The position numbers and the translations under genes are program-made. The notes under the pieces are model-generated. The model was not told the DNA's origin. It worked only from the letters and a program-made list of their open reading frames with translations, and made no database searches. Shown here piece by piece: positions 39,326 through 64,000 of a DNA stretch of 64,000 bases (positions are counted from its first letter, which is position 1; each line of letters starts with the position of its first letter). The stretch is from Echinococcus granulosus (Eukaryota > Platyhelminthes > Cestoda > Cyclophyllidea > Taeniidae), in assembly GCF_000524195.1 (NCBI RefSeq), contig NW_020170385.1, positions 449,504 to 513,503 on the forward strand, written 5' to 3'.

Positions 39326-40087
39326 ATGAATTTGACTCTTGGCATAATCGCAGTTATTTATCGAAGTCTTTCGCTTATATTCGTTCTCAACTTTGTGATG
39401 ACCTTTTGCTACAGCCAGATGGGCTATTCCATACAGCGCTCACCTTTCGATATCAATATCAAACAAATAACCGACACACACACACAGGCGAGTGCAATGA
39501 ATATTGCCAAAGTGGAACTGCCGGAAAACACACGGTTTTTATGGTATTACAGTCCTACAAAAGACCCAATTGCTTGGATGCTTGAAGGTGTAGGAGAATC
39601 ACTGGTATTCAATCACTCAAAAGCTGAAGGAAATGGACTACTCAATCTCACAGTGATTTACCCGAATGGAGTCCGAGAATCCATTGCTCGATCTCTATGG
39701 GAGCATGAGGAGTTGGAGGTTAATGCTTTTGCCAACGAGGTGTTACTGGATCGAGGTCTCCGAGACTACAAAGTCGCTCTCAGCGAAGGAGATAATTTTG
39801 TGTTTAAGTGCGTTTTCCGTGGAAGTCTAACGAATCTCAAAATAATTCTTCCTGATGCAATGGAATGTAAAGACCAATTTCTTGATGCCAACGCCGAATC
39901 AATTTCTGTTTGCTGTACCAATCTTCGTTTCCGGAAGGGACAATATGGCTGTGAAGGTCAAAGTGAGGAAAGAAGGCTTCTTTCGACTGTATATCTCTAT
40001 GGTAACGCAGCTTCGCCACTAATCAAATATACATGGATTCAGATGACTCTGATACCACTGGCAGTACTTACATGGCATATTATATGA
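39326..40087 (+). CDS. Unrecognised intronless secreted or membrane-anchored protein (253 aa)
   Basis: I do not recognise the family. The frame is open upstream to a GTG, but the first ATG is at 39326, giving a 253-residue product. Residues about 5-30 are hydrophobic (GIIAVIY, LIFVLNFVMTFCY), consistent with a signal peptide or anchor. The C-terminus is a short hydrophobic stretch (IQMTLIPLAVLTWHII) with no charged tail, as in GPI-anchor signals or a tail anchor. The core has five cysteines in its second half (one in FKCVF, one in MECKD, two in SVCCTN, one in YGCEG). N-glycosylation sequons include NLT near the start, NHS and a second NLT. An AATAAA lies 107 nt after the stop. Coherent signal peptide, sequons, cysteines, C-terminal hydrophobic stretch and poly(A) signal together favour a real gene for a surface or secreted protein. 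Function unknown. Confidence 0.65.
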   Translation: MNLTLGIIAVIYRSLSLIFVLNFVMTFCYSQMGYSIQRSPFDINIKQITDTHTQASAMNIAKVELPENTRFLWYYSPTKDPIAWMLEGVGESLVFNHSKAEGNGLLNLTVIYPNGVRESIARSLWEHEELEVNAFANEVLLDRGLRDYKVALSEGDNFVFKCVFRGSLTNLKIILPDAMECKDQFLDANAESISVCCTNLRFRKGQYGCEGQSEERRLLSTVYLYGNAASPLIKYTWIQMTLIPLAVLTWHII

Positions 40088-40193
40088 GGGAAGGATAGGA
40101 AAAATAAGTCACCGTCTAGTCCCATTTGCACCAGGGTTTCCATCTGTAAATATGCAAGTGTATTTGGTCTTTGTCATTTAATCTTGTTACCCT

Positions 40194-40199
40194 AATAAA
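40194..40199 (+). terminator. Poly(A) signal AATAAA of the intronless gene
   Basis: A canonical AATAAA 107 nt after the stop codon, giving a short 3' UTR. It supports a transcript on the plus strand. Confidence 0.6.
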
Positions 40200-43100
40200 A
40201 GTATAGTCCAAATATTTCCTCCAGACTTACATATCAGCTATAAACACAAACTGTGGTGCAAATTAATAGATTTTCGGCGTGAAAATATTTTTGGAATTGC
40301 ATAACAAAAGGTTTGCAACGGAATGTAAGTAATGTCTTGAAAATTTACATATGCCTTAGGTTTGTAGTTATTTGCAAAAGTCGGTCCATTCGCCACCTCT
40401 ATGCACGTAACCATACTTGTGCATCAAATCACTCTACATTAATCACGTATTTTTACCGACAACTGTCAAAAAAAATAAACATTAAGACTCGTTGTAAAGA
40501 TCACCTTCACAGAGGTTCTGTTTTCTAATAAAAGAAGTGTAATTACACCTCTGATGCGAATAATCGACCATTTAACTAGTACATGCAAATGCTGCTTTCG
40601 GAAAAGAATTTGACTTCCACTTGCACTATTCATGAAATCTTACCTATTTTTACCAGGACGTTTTTGGCAAAGGAGAATAATTTTCTGTGTTAAGAAGGTG
40701 ACAGACATAAAATCTTTAAGAAGTAATTTCGAAGATCATTTGTTGATATTTACCCATTTTGCTTGGGTGTCAAAGCTACATAAATGGTAGTAAAAGATAA
40801 TTATTTACCTATTTGCACGTTTCACCAATTTTAAATATTGGGTTTTTAAACAAATTTTTTGTTTGAAAAAAAATTGACAAAAAATGGCAAAACAATGCTT
40901 TTACCTGTAAATTCGTTTGACGATAGCTATTTTATGCATTCGCTGCTGATAAATGCCACAATATGTCCTCCCTCTGGTATTTTGAGACAGATATTACCAG
41001 AGGAAAGTTGCCTGTTAAGTGCTCATACTCAATTTTTACGAATTTTAATTGATTTCTCTACGACAGACCTTTTTTATCTGTTAGGAGAGGTGGCCTATGT
41101 TTTCTAACCTTACGTTATAGCTTGTTCATCTCCTTGGTATGGTCAAAATAGGACAGAAGTGTGTTTAGATGGTTATTTATGGCAAAAAAATGGAAACAAC
41201 TAAACTTATGGAGATAACGACCTAGATTTATAAGAGCTTTGCGGGAGTTACCTAAGTGTAAATATGACATAAATATGGATTAAATAGAATGAATACAACT
41301 AAAGTTAATTTTTAGGTGCTTTGTGGCCATTGTAAAGCTAAACATAATGTTAGAGGACATCTTTTTGGCGATTTTGCCTTTTAACTCATGCCTAACATTT
41401 CATACAAAGTAAACTTGAAAAATGTTAACCGAATACAGCTTTTGAGGGTTTGTAGATTTAAACAATACATTTCCATCTTCGAGTGCACAGATAGCGCAGC
41501 ATCATGCAGCCTGCCTTCTTTGCTGCCGGTGAGATTGTATTTACTGTTAGCCAGGCAAAGTATCGGCCCTGATCGGACAATGGGAAAGTAATTCACTTCA
41601 CTTCTTGATAATGTAGCCATAACAAATACAGTTAATGCAACCTATTTTATCTTGACATTTATATTAGAAATGGCAGCTGCAATTTACTGTGCTAGAAATG
41701 GTCATTACTGCTTATTTTATCAATTCACGTAATTGTCAAGACAGACAATTAACCTAACCATTTGGATCTAATAAGGCCTTTCCAGATCTTAAACTAGTAA
41801 CAGCTTTTAAAACTGATTCAGTCTGAACGTTGTGTTTTACCTTGTAAATAAGGTATTTTTAATTTGGAATGCCTAAAATTGAAAAGAATGTTACTTTACC
41901 CTTGACTTAGTCATTTTAGCATCAGGAACTCATTAATGCAGATCTTCCGACTACCTCATTCATTGAACATCCTTTAGGTGTTGTTGTTTACTGTGAAAGG
42001 TTGATGGATCAGTAATTTCTTATTTAAAACTGGTGGACATTTATGAACTTTAGCTTTAAATAGTTTGAGGGGAATCGGTTAAGAATTCAGACTTTGCGTA
42101 TGGAATGGCCACCAATTACTTACTCAGATTCCTTGAGGCCGATTCTAAATAAGATTATTGAAGAAATTAAACCTTATAATATTTAGCGGTTGGGAAACTA
42201 GAATTGAATCACATTAATCTGAAATCTACTTAGAGCCATGTCCAAGATTCACTCGTCAACTCATCGAATTGATGCTGAAAAGACATTAACAGTTGCGTGT
42301 ACACTCTTGTTTCCCAATGGACATCACCCATAACATGCAAAAGCTTGGATTAATAAACAAATATCCTTTGATTATGCGAAAAAACGCTCCACAAACAGCG
42401 GACGGAGCTCAAAAACGCTTTAGGGAACGCTATTCAGATAATGTAACTCGGAAGAACTTATTTCCTTTTAGTTTAAATGGTATTGTGGTCCAAACTGAGT
42501 TTACGAAGTTAATTAGGCAAAGAAAATTATGTAACTGTGGAAAAACGCCAAAAAATCACACTCCAACATTCATACTGTTAATTATTTCTTGGTTTATCAC
42601 AAGTTTTTTATTACAAATTAGGAGCAAATTTTACCAACTTTAGTACAGTGTAGTGTGAGCGTGCTGTTTTAACCTAACGTAAATAAATATACCCCATGAA
42701 AGCGCAAATTTAAGCTAGAAAAGTTGTTTCGAAGCACGCGCGGTTTTTGATGCTGAAGCACTGATCCAAGCAGTCCCACACCCAACTTGCAATGCCCATC
42801 ATAAAGCCCTGAGGGTAGAGAAACACTTATATATACGGGACTGGTCGATAAGGTAAACTGCATTTTGCAATGAATCGTCCCTGTCACCTGCATATGAACC
42901 TCGTTCCACTTGGTAGAGCGAACATAATCAGGTTTATGTTAGAAAAATTGCGGTGCTAGGTTCCAACGGGATGATTTTTAAACAATACAATTTCCACGTA
43001 ATTTCCTACCATTCTGATCGGAGATCGCCCAACGAAAACAGTTAGGGAGCAGTGAATTCTTTAAATTACCTTTGCTATAAGAGCAAGTTTTATACAGAAT

Positions 43101-44186
43101 TACAGGGTTGATAACATTATACTGGCTTTTCTAACTGCTCACAAGCTAAAAATTTTCACACTGGGCTCAAATTTGAATAGAGCTGCAAATAAATGCATAG
43201 TCACGAATGGTTACCTTCTCTTTCTTTCACCACTTTGAAGACTGCTTTTTTCCTCATTTGTTTTGCGTCATCTAATATCAAATATTTGCTGATAACCTGT
43301 GAAACAAAATAATCAGTGAAGCATGCGCTTGATTTTAGTTATCCTACAGTGCAAAAGAGTGAAAGCAATTTGCCATTAAATAAATTTTCCTTATGCAGTT
43401 TTAATAGGACAGAATCAAGGCAACTGGAGGTATAGTTGTGACGCAGTGTTTAACAAAGCCTCATAGCTCTAGCAGTCGGCAAGAGCTTGCACCTGCACAA
43501 ATCTTCATCCTTAACCCCGATTTGATAGTAAACATATCTACTACATAATACAATAACTATATTTGGCATAATCCATTTGACTTAAATATCTTGATTGTTG
43601 AATTATGTGCAAAATAAACGTCCGATAGCTTTTCTGGAAAATTTGGGAAGCATATACGATTTCTGGATGATACATTTAAACGCTAAGCATGCTGTATAAA
43701 AAGCAGTTGCTAAAGCACTGACAGCTTTCAGGTGTGGTAATGCACCTACATTGGGCTTTCAACCAATGTGTGGGGTGGCTGGCATTGCGCCATTTAAAGT
43801 GAATATTTTGCCCTATTCCCTTCGAGTCTGTGCGCTGAAATTTCTAAAATGGCTACCGTTTGTATAGGAAAGCTTATTCGAGTGCTGACATTCATAAGTT
43901 GGGAATACAGAGTTACAAATCCGTTTAAAGCGCTAAATTTTTACCCGATTTCATTTTCTTCCAAAAACCATAAACGAACTTAGGTTTTAGTGGGTCAAAT
44001 GATACGGATGGTGTATTATATGCTGGAATTTGAAGACTTCAATTGTCATTTTGGGTTATAAGGAGCGCGGCTTTCCAAGCAGCAGCACACGATTTCCACC
44101 ACAGCGAAGAATTTGTTTATTTTGCTCCAAATTCCATTGACTGAGATAAATTTAAAAGCTGTGAAATTGATTTCTCTTTCTCCTAA
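40200..44186. other. Intergenic region, no supported gene
   Basis: AT-rich DNA between the intronless gene and the EGF/TSP1 gene. A 116-codon plus-strand frame (42293-42643) begins without a good ATG context and has no recognised motif, so it is not called. The promoter of the downstream gene should lie near the right end, but no TATA or CCAAT cluster was seen there. Confidence 0.45.
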
Positions 44187-47100
44187 ATGGAGGTAAGTTT
44201 AATTTGAAATGCAATCTCTTTAGCAGGTGTACAGCATCATGACAATCCAGATTAGACCCACAAAATCCATCAAATTGCATGACTTTTAATCAAGTACAAA
44301 AAAGCGACAAAATTTACCAAATATATATTAAGATGTTAACATGAGGACACATACGATTCCATTTTACAGACATGAAGTGATAAAATAATGCTCAAAACTC
44401 AATATCTAGTTGCAAAATCTTCCGTTCTCTTGGACGCTTCCCCTATAGTTTAAGGAGATTTGCTAACTTGTGTTGAAAAGAACTTCCCATTAAAACAGTC
44501 ACACATTTATGCACAGACTTACTTTGCTGCACTTAATTTTAAAAAGTATAAAGCACAATTGGAAGGTGAATGATACGACGTTAAGTAAAAGTCTATTCAC
44601 GTAAAAATATGCAATTACACAATGCATTTCTTTATTTTAGGCCAAAATTGTTCTTCTTATGTGTATAGTATTGACAAGGAACGCTGAAGTACATGGTTCG
44701 GAACAAAAAATGTCTGAGTACCTCCACCTAGTCCAGCAAAATCGCCTGCCTCAGAGCTACGCCTACGCCTCACGCGTAGGTTTCTCACCGGGTCTGATAG
44801 GAGGCGAGTGCGCTTCTGTAGTCCTTCCTCCAGTCCAATTACCTGGACGTTCCCGTCTGAAGCTCTGGTATAGACTTACCCGTGATAGGTGGATCAAGGC
44901 CATTATGCGGGAGCCCCATTTGGAGGCCATCTGCAAGCGCGGCGCCCAGTATTGGCTGCACTGCGTCTTCCGTTGGATGCACTTCCTTCGACAGCAAGAG
45001 AAGATGGATGAAGAGCGAGTGGCCACCAATCAGGATTTCAAAACGGCCCTACAAAAGACAATTCTGCAGGTTTTTACCTTTCGCTTAGAGTACGTTGTGT
45101 TCTACTGTCACCTACGGCGCGTATGGCAGGAGGGCAGGCGTGAACAGTTGATCCTGCCCGATCCCTATGGTCTTTGTCCTCGTGTCTGCAGTGACCGCAG
45201 TGGGACAAGAGGGGAGGATGACGGCGAGGTCGAACTAAACCGCGGTCTCGCCGGACCGGAGCACAGATTGGAACAGTGTGCTCCATCTATTGGTCAGCCA
45301 ACCATTCTCACCTCAAGTTGCTTTCCCGACCCGCATGGTAAGTAAGGGCGTCTGGTAAATCTTGAAAGAAAGGTGCTAACGGTATTGTTTTTCTAATCAA
45401 TAAGGAAAACCGTTAGTATCAGATTATTTTCCCTGAACGCAACTTTGGCCAAAGCGATATTTATTAAAACCTCACTGGAGCTTCACTAAGATAGTGTCAA
45501 AATTGGGATTATTTGGACAAAATTTCATGAGCACTTTTATTAACTTATATAAACTGGTAAAATTGAAAAGTTACTTTTGTTGCTTCCAAAAAAATGTCCT
45601 TTATTTGCAACATCCACTAAACATTTGTTTTTAGCTCATGATTGACAGAAAAATCTACGTAAAACCCGCATAATATTATAAATGTGCTTGCAGACGATGG
45701 GAGAATCTCTGATAGCTACCTTTCAAACCACTAAATTAATGCTAACTGATTATATAAATATAGTTGGATTGCACACAAGCATAAGCTTCTCGTGTCAGTG
45801 TCCCGCACATATTGAGTACAAGTGGATGTGTGGTCCGAAAATGTGTTCATTTCATCTAAACTGGCGGATGCCCGGCTACTGGCAGGAGATTGATGAGGAA
45901 ATAAAACAGAGGACCACAATGTGGAGGTTCGATCCGCCGAGCTACTACAAATATCTACAATGCAGTCGCGAGGGGACACTGGATATCGCCTACGTCTGCA
46001 TAAATGACAAGGGCCATCTCACCAGTGGATTCGTGAAACCCCACTGCCGAAAGGCTGAGTATTGTGTCTGCAAACCGCAATATTACGGAGCCCTCTGTGA
46101 TAAGGTAATAGAGTAGAACACATACATCAAGCTGTCTCATGTAATGCCGGTTCGCCGAAATCGCATTTATGGGTAGAAGGATACTTTACTTATTAGTTTC
46201 CTGTTCGCATTCCTTATTCAACTATTGGAAGCTCATTAAAGAAATATTTAAAGCAGACTGGAAAATGAGTAAACGTTACATAAATAATTCTAAAGGTTTA
46301 TATGGGCTTATAAATAAAGCGGAAAAAAACAAGGTATTTTTAAAGTCTAGTTTAAGTAATTACTGCTTTTACTGCCTGCACTTAAGTGTGTAAAAACAAT
46401 TTAAAAACCAGCTTCGACTATCAAAGATGCTTTTGAAAAGCTTTTGCATAGGATAGTTTCGTTGTAAAAATTGCGCCTATTTAATGCTAAAAGCGCAATA
46501 GGTCTGCTTAACACAACCTATTTAGCATTGAGGATAGTGGCAACAAAGAAGCTTTCGGGAATTCACATGATGAAATCCGTACCAGGCTTACGATTATATG
46601 CGAAACGCATTATAAACTGCCTTACTGATTGCTAGACTATTCGCAACGTGCTTCTATTTTATTTTGAAGGTAAAAAGCATAAATGAATTCTGAATACCCT
46701 TATTAGGCGTACGCGTCGTTACTGTTGTTTATTTTAACAGAAATATGGTGATTGATTCCTCGCTGCCGACTGAAAAACGGTGTGGTAAAAAAATGCAGCG
46801 ATGGCGACGTAACGATCAATGACAATGATCAACCATCTGTAGCATTAACAAAAATATCAACTTTTACCACAAAAAACATTAATACGGTTACACTATCCAA
46901 CTAAAAAGTCAACTCGAAAGTCGATGAGTTTTAATTTGAAGTTTTAAGAGTGCTGCTAATCACTACATTCGCGACTCACATGACGACACGTGACTGACAA
47001 TCATGGGACGCTTCGACTGAAAGAAAGGATTGGGTCCCAAGTAAACATTCAAATTTTGCTGGTAAAGGTACTGCGAGTTGTCACTAATTTGACGCCCACT

Positions 47101-49783
47101 ACCAAGATTAGGGAGAGGCAATGAGTCACACAAGCTTGCGCGGTGAATGCGACTAAAAATTCACCTAAGTTAGAATAAACCGCCACACTGTACAGTATGA
47201 CCCTGTCTTGTCGGCTTTTAAAAGGTGCTTTAGAATTATTCTACCAAGGTTGAATACAATTTAGTCTCATTCTCCATTAGGAACATTTGGTTGTCTCACC
47301 AAATACAAATCTGGTAAAAATTACAATGATAGTGAGGATTTTTCCACTTATCAATTGTCAAATTCAACAAGCTGCAGTGAGTGCAACTTGAAGTCAACAT
47401 CCATTCTAGTGATAACGACACAAGCGGTCCATTTGATGAACTCAATAAGCGCGTCATCCGCGAATAAATTCACCATGCTAAACAGCATTTTGATATCATC
47501 AAAAGCTGTTCTAAGACTTCTCCATTTAACTAGTTGCAAATCAGCAAGATGATCTTTTTATGCACTGTTAAACTAAGTGCTTACTCTTTCCAAGGTTCAT
47601 ATAATTTCGATTGGCCCTAGACTACTGCCCCATCGTTAATGGCAAATAAAAAAGATAAATTTAATATTACATTAAAACGAACAAGCAATGCATAATCTGC
47701 CTCTACTTGTAGTAGAAAATATTGTTTAATGCCGGTTTGGTGCTGGAATCGCTTTTCGAGAAAATAACAGGAAATCTGCCTCTATTTGCAGATTAAAAAT
47801 CCTTGCGAGCAGGCAATAGGCAATTTACCATCGGGAGATATAGCCTGCAGAGTTGTCGGGGGAAACAAGTGTATAGCGGATATGGGGTCGGGAAGCTACT
47901 CATGCCAGTGTTTGTCCAGTTTCCGTCGCTTCAGATTCACTGAAGGTCCCATGATGGGAAGGGATAATTGTGCGGAGCAGGTGGATGTGTGTCAGAAAGC
48001 GAAATGTCAGCATGGAACGTGCATATCAGTACGTCTTTTTACATGCCGATGCACTACCGCATAACGCCGATGCTTGGTCATCAACTGACATGTCAATAGC
48101 TGACTGCATTAGCACTTTATCGGCACTAGCAAATTTCATTAGAACAGTTATAGAAGCAAAGAAAACAACGAGGTAATTCGAAGAACCCCTTAAACTAGGG
48201 TATCAATATCGCCACCATACATCACCTGGGTTGTCGAATAATTAATTAGGAATTACATGTTTTCATATCTTTTTTTTACGAGGCAGCTATTATGCACATG
48301 GGTAGCAGTAGATCAAGGGTGAAAAACAATTATTTTGCAATTTCTAATGTACCCAGATTATTTCCTTAGTTGTGCCATTGCCCTGGAGTGACCATGAACT
48401 TTTGTTTAAGCGAAGGATAGGTTACCTTAGGGTATTAAAAGTTGTCACCAAGACCGGTGATAACCCTACCAATTTATTAAAATTTCTTAACCTAAATGAA
48501 GGTGTAATCTTACTGCTTATTAAAAATGGCATAAAAATCATGTATCACTTAAGGTTTATACAACGGGCCTCATAAAGCTCTCGTCCGATTTAAGGAAGTA
48601 GGACAACTGAAGTATGGTATAATGATGGCATACGCCTCGGCAAAAAAGAAAATTGAGGTAGGCGCTGTGTTCAGTATTTTCGTAATATTCCTACCCTTGA
48701 AACCAGGCCTCTGAATGGAATTCTGAGGTAGGCCGTGTGCACGTCACGGCGAAATGCCTATGTGAGAACGGTTGGAGAGGCCGCCTTTGCAACCACCCCT
48801 ACCTCATCAACAACTGGACTCCCTGGACTTCATGGTCTTTGTGCCAGCCTTCATGTCAGCATAGCGTCTATAGTGGTAACCGATACAGACATCGGAAACG
48901 CAGGTGTCTTGACCCCTACCGCGGCGACTGCCAGTTCTCGGAGAGAGAAAATGGTCAAAAAGGGTCAAAGCGCGCAACTCCTGAGGTTGTTGAACTGAGA
49001 CTCTGTCGCCCGCGCCCCTGTGATCGCTATCTTAAACTGGTCTCTCAATCCATCGAGAATGCGCCCATAAATGCTGTATGCTCATTACTAGCAATAGTTT
49101 GCATTATTGACATAAAAACACACTGAAAAAAACATTTAGAACGGCAGACAAATAGGCCAAAATTATTATTTCGTTTAATTAGCTTCAGTAGTTATTTCCT
49201 TGCAAATGAACCATAAAGGCAACGCGATACGAATGAATTAGAATTAATATTAAACTTACCCCGAGCTCTAAGACTTCAGAGACTGGTTTCAATAAATGGT
49301 GAAGAGGCCAAGCTTTACGAGTTAGATATTTTCGACAGAATTTCGACTACTTGAACACATTAGATATGAAAATGTATTCAGTCTTATTTCATGTTTTATA
49401 AGCTATGCAGTTAAAACTAGTTCGATAACGTCACCAGATTAGTTAAAAAGAAGTATGGTAATCTCGTATCAATACCAATAACTCAATTGTTGAGGAAAAA
49501 GTTTGTAGTTATATCTAAAAACAATAGCTTTAGTCCACCTTAAAACACTTCAAATGTTTTTTAGATGCATGTGATATGGCAAACAATGAAAGTTATCGGA
49601 GTAGTTATAATTGTGATATGTTTACTCCTTCCACTTGCGATGGCACTTGCCTTCTGGACAGTTTTACTGCAGAGTAGGCGGGCGGGACTGCTTGCCAAAG
49701 AGCGTCACCTCAGGACCAAAGAAGGCGACGGGAATAAGAGAGAAACACCTGAAAATAAGCCTAATTCTAATGCCAACAAATAA
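44187..49783 (+). CDS. Cysteine-rich single-pass membrane protein with EGF-like and thrombospondin type-1 domains, 6 exons
   Basis: A receptor- or adhesion-like surface protein of about 610 residues. Exons: 44187-44192, 44641-45337, 45764-46104, 47792-48028, 48707-49039, 49565-49783; all junctions are GT-AG and phases match (0,1,0,0,0). The first coding exon supplies only Met-Glu before a perfect GTAAGT donor and completes a weak signal peptide (MEAKIVLLMCIVLT). Residues about 20-235 are charged, Arg- and Trp-rich and unrecognised. Residues 236-348 hold an unrecognised Cys-rich segment ending in an EGF-like CVCKPQYYGALC. Exon 4 holds a second EGF-like unit (GNKCIADMGSGSYSCQC) and starts a third, completed in exon 5 (KCLCENGWRGRLC). 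A TSP1 repeat follows (WTPWTSWSLCQPSC to RLCRPRPC). Exon 6 gives a transmembrane helix (about 548-573) and a basic cytoplasmic tail. The acceptors at 45764 and 48707 and the GTCTCT donor after 49039 are the least certain. No known named homologue is claimed. Confidence 0.78.
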
Positions 49784-50114
49784 GTGTTTGCAAACTCGCT
49801 GTTTTCGAATTCCTTTAAAAAAACGACAATTATTGACTAAACAAAGTATGTTTTGAATTGTACTTTAATGGAATGGTCGAAGAGAAGTGGGCACTGGAGG
49901 AACACCAATGCTATAGCCCATTGGTTGTATTTACGTAGCGGTTTAAGAAAGTACATTAAATTAAACGAGACTCAGCAGCACGATCGCCTTCTATATTGCC
50001 TCAAAATGGAATGTTGAAAAGGCAATTCAATAAGGATTTGTTGTAATCATCACAACCACGAAATGGCACAATTTATCCATATCGTTTCGTTACCGAAATA
50101 TAATTACAATTCGG

Positions 50115-50187
50115 AATAAAATTATTCCGTTACTGCTAGCCAAATGTTTAATAATACTATGCTCGGAATAAAGATTACTCCTTTATT
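50115..50187. terminator. Bidirectional poly(A) signal region between convergent genes
   Basis: On the plus strand AATAAA occurs at 50115-50120 and 50167-50172, downstream of the EGF/TSP1 gene. On the minus strand AATAAA (TTTATT on plus) lies at 50182-50187, and another at 50298-50303, downstream of the ferlin. The first plus-strand signal sits in an 8-bp inverted repeat with a 2-nt loop (50112-50129). Coding ends are 750 bp apart, so the two 3' UTRs may overlap if distal sites are used. Confidence 0.5.
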
Positions 50188-50532
50188 TATAAGACCTGCA
50201 CAGTCATTCACGATTTGCTAGAGAATAAAACATTTGACAGTATCGTCCCTGCAACAGATAGCGCAGAATGAAATTCAGTCAATTTTGAGTGCAAATATTT
50301 ATTAAATATCACTAGCCATGAGAACGACAGAATAAGAAAAGCATTCAAGCCACGGATGAGCAAAAAAGAGGACAAGACGGCAGATAAAAAGAGAAATAAT
50401 CAACCGAAGAAATAAAAGAAGGTAAAATAAATAAGGGGCATCAATATTTTCTGTTCTATGAAGGCACAATGAGAGTGCTGGAACGTCTGAAAAGTAGGTG
50501 AGTTTTGCAAGTCACCACCATCACAAGGACAG

Positions 50533-63981
<13,449 letters not shown>

Positions 63982-64000
63982 CTACAAATAAAATACAAGG

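Noticed and set aside
42293..42643. 116-codon plus-strand frame with a hydrophobic C-terminal stretch
   Set aside because: It begins without a convincing start, has no sequons, domains or poly(A) signal in a coherent layout, and lies in AT-rich intergenic DNA.
44785..44800. TCACCGGGT match to the miR-36 family seed
   Set aside because: The match is nine bases inside a clear coding exon, without a foldback partner; it is coincidental.

Overview
The window is genomic DNA from an animal, not a microbe. Genes are split into exons with GT-AG junctions and phases that join in frame. No operons, ribosome-binding sites, tRNA/rRNA genes, CRISPR arrays or recognisable mobile elements were seen. Two Hox genes belong to classes typical of lophotrochozoans (Lox4-like central class and Post-2/Abd-B-like posterior class). 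The AT-rich background, many introns of about 70-77 nt beside very long ones, and divergent low-complexity Hox flanks suggest a flatworm, probably a parasitic one (cestode or trematode). The species assignment is inference.

Layout. 1-9.3 kb: no supported gene. 9.3-13.7 kb, minus strand: a three-exon posterior Hox gene whose homeobox is split by an intron between homeodomain residues 44 and 45. 13.7-21.9 kb: intergenic, with a CCAAT-box cluster just upstream of the posterior gene and a GC-rich island near 18.6-19.0 kb. 21.9-33.0 kb, minus strand: a Lox4/abd-A-like Hox gene in two exons about 10 kb apart; exon 1 ends with a WPWM hexapeptide and exon 2 carries the whole homeobox plus a UbdA-like tail. 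A second CCAAT cluster lies just upstream. 39.3-40.1 kb, plus strand: an intronless gene for an unrecognised secreted or membrane-anchored protein. 44.2-49.8 kb, plus strand: a six-exon gene for a cysteine-rich single-pass membrane protein with EGF-like modules and one thrombospondin type-1 repeat. 50.5-64.0 kb, minus strand: the 3' two thirds of a type I ferlin (dysferlin/myoferlin/fer-1 family), 25 exons from FerA to the C-terminal membrane anchor; its 5' end lies beyond the right edge.

The Hox genes encode nuclear transcription factors for posterior and trunk identity. They lie in tandem on one strand, but Lox4 is upstream of the posterior gene, the reverse of the usual order. The ferlin is a Ca2+-dependent membrane fusion/repair protein and converges tail to tail on the EGF/TSP1 gene. 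I see no functional link between the Hox pair and the three right-hand genes beyond proximity.

Most notable observations: (i) the rearranged Hox pair; (ii) a candidate alternative terminal exon in the ferlin, with its own transmembrane anchor and poly(A) signal, which would make a membrane-anchored isoform lacking C2E and C2F; (iii) a 12-nt ferlin microexon and a 75-nt stop-free mini-intron; (iv) the EGF/TSP1 receptor-like protein with an unrecognised N-terminal half; (v) shared CCAAT clusters at the Hox promoters.
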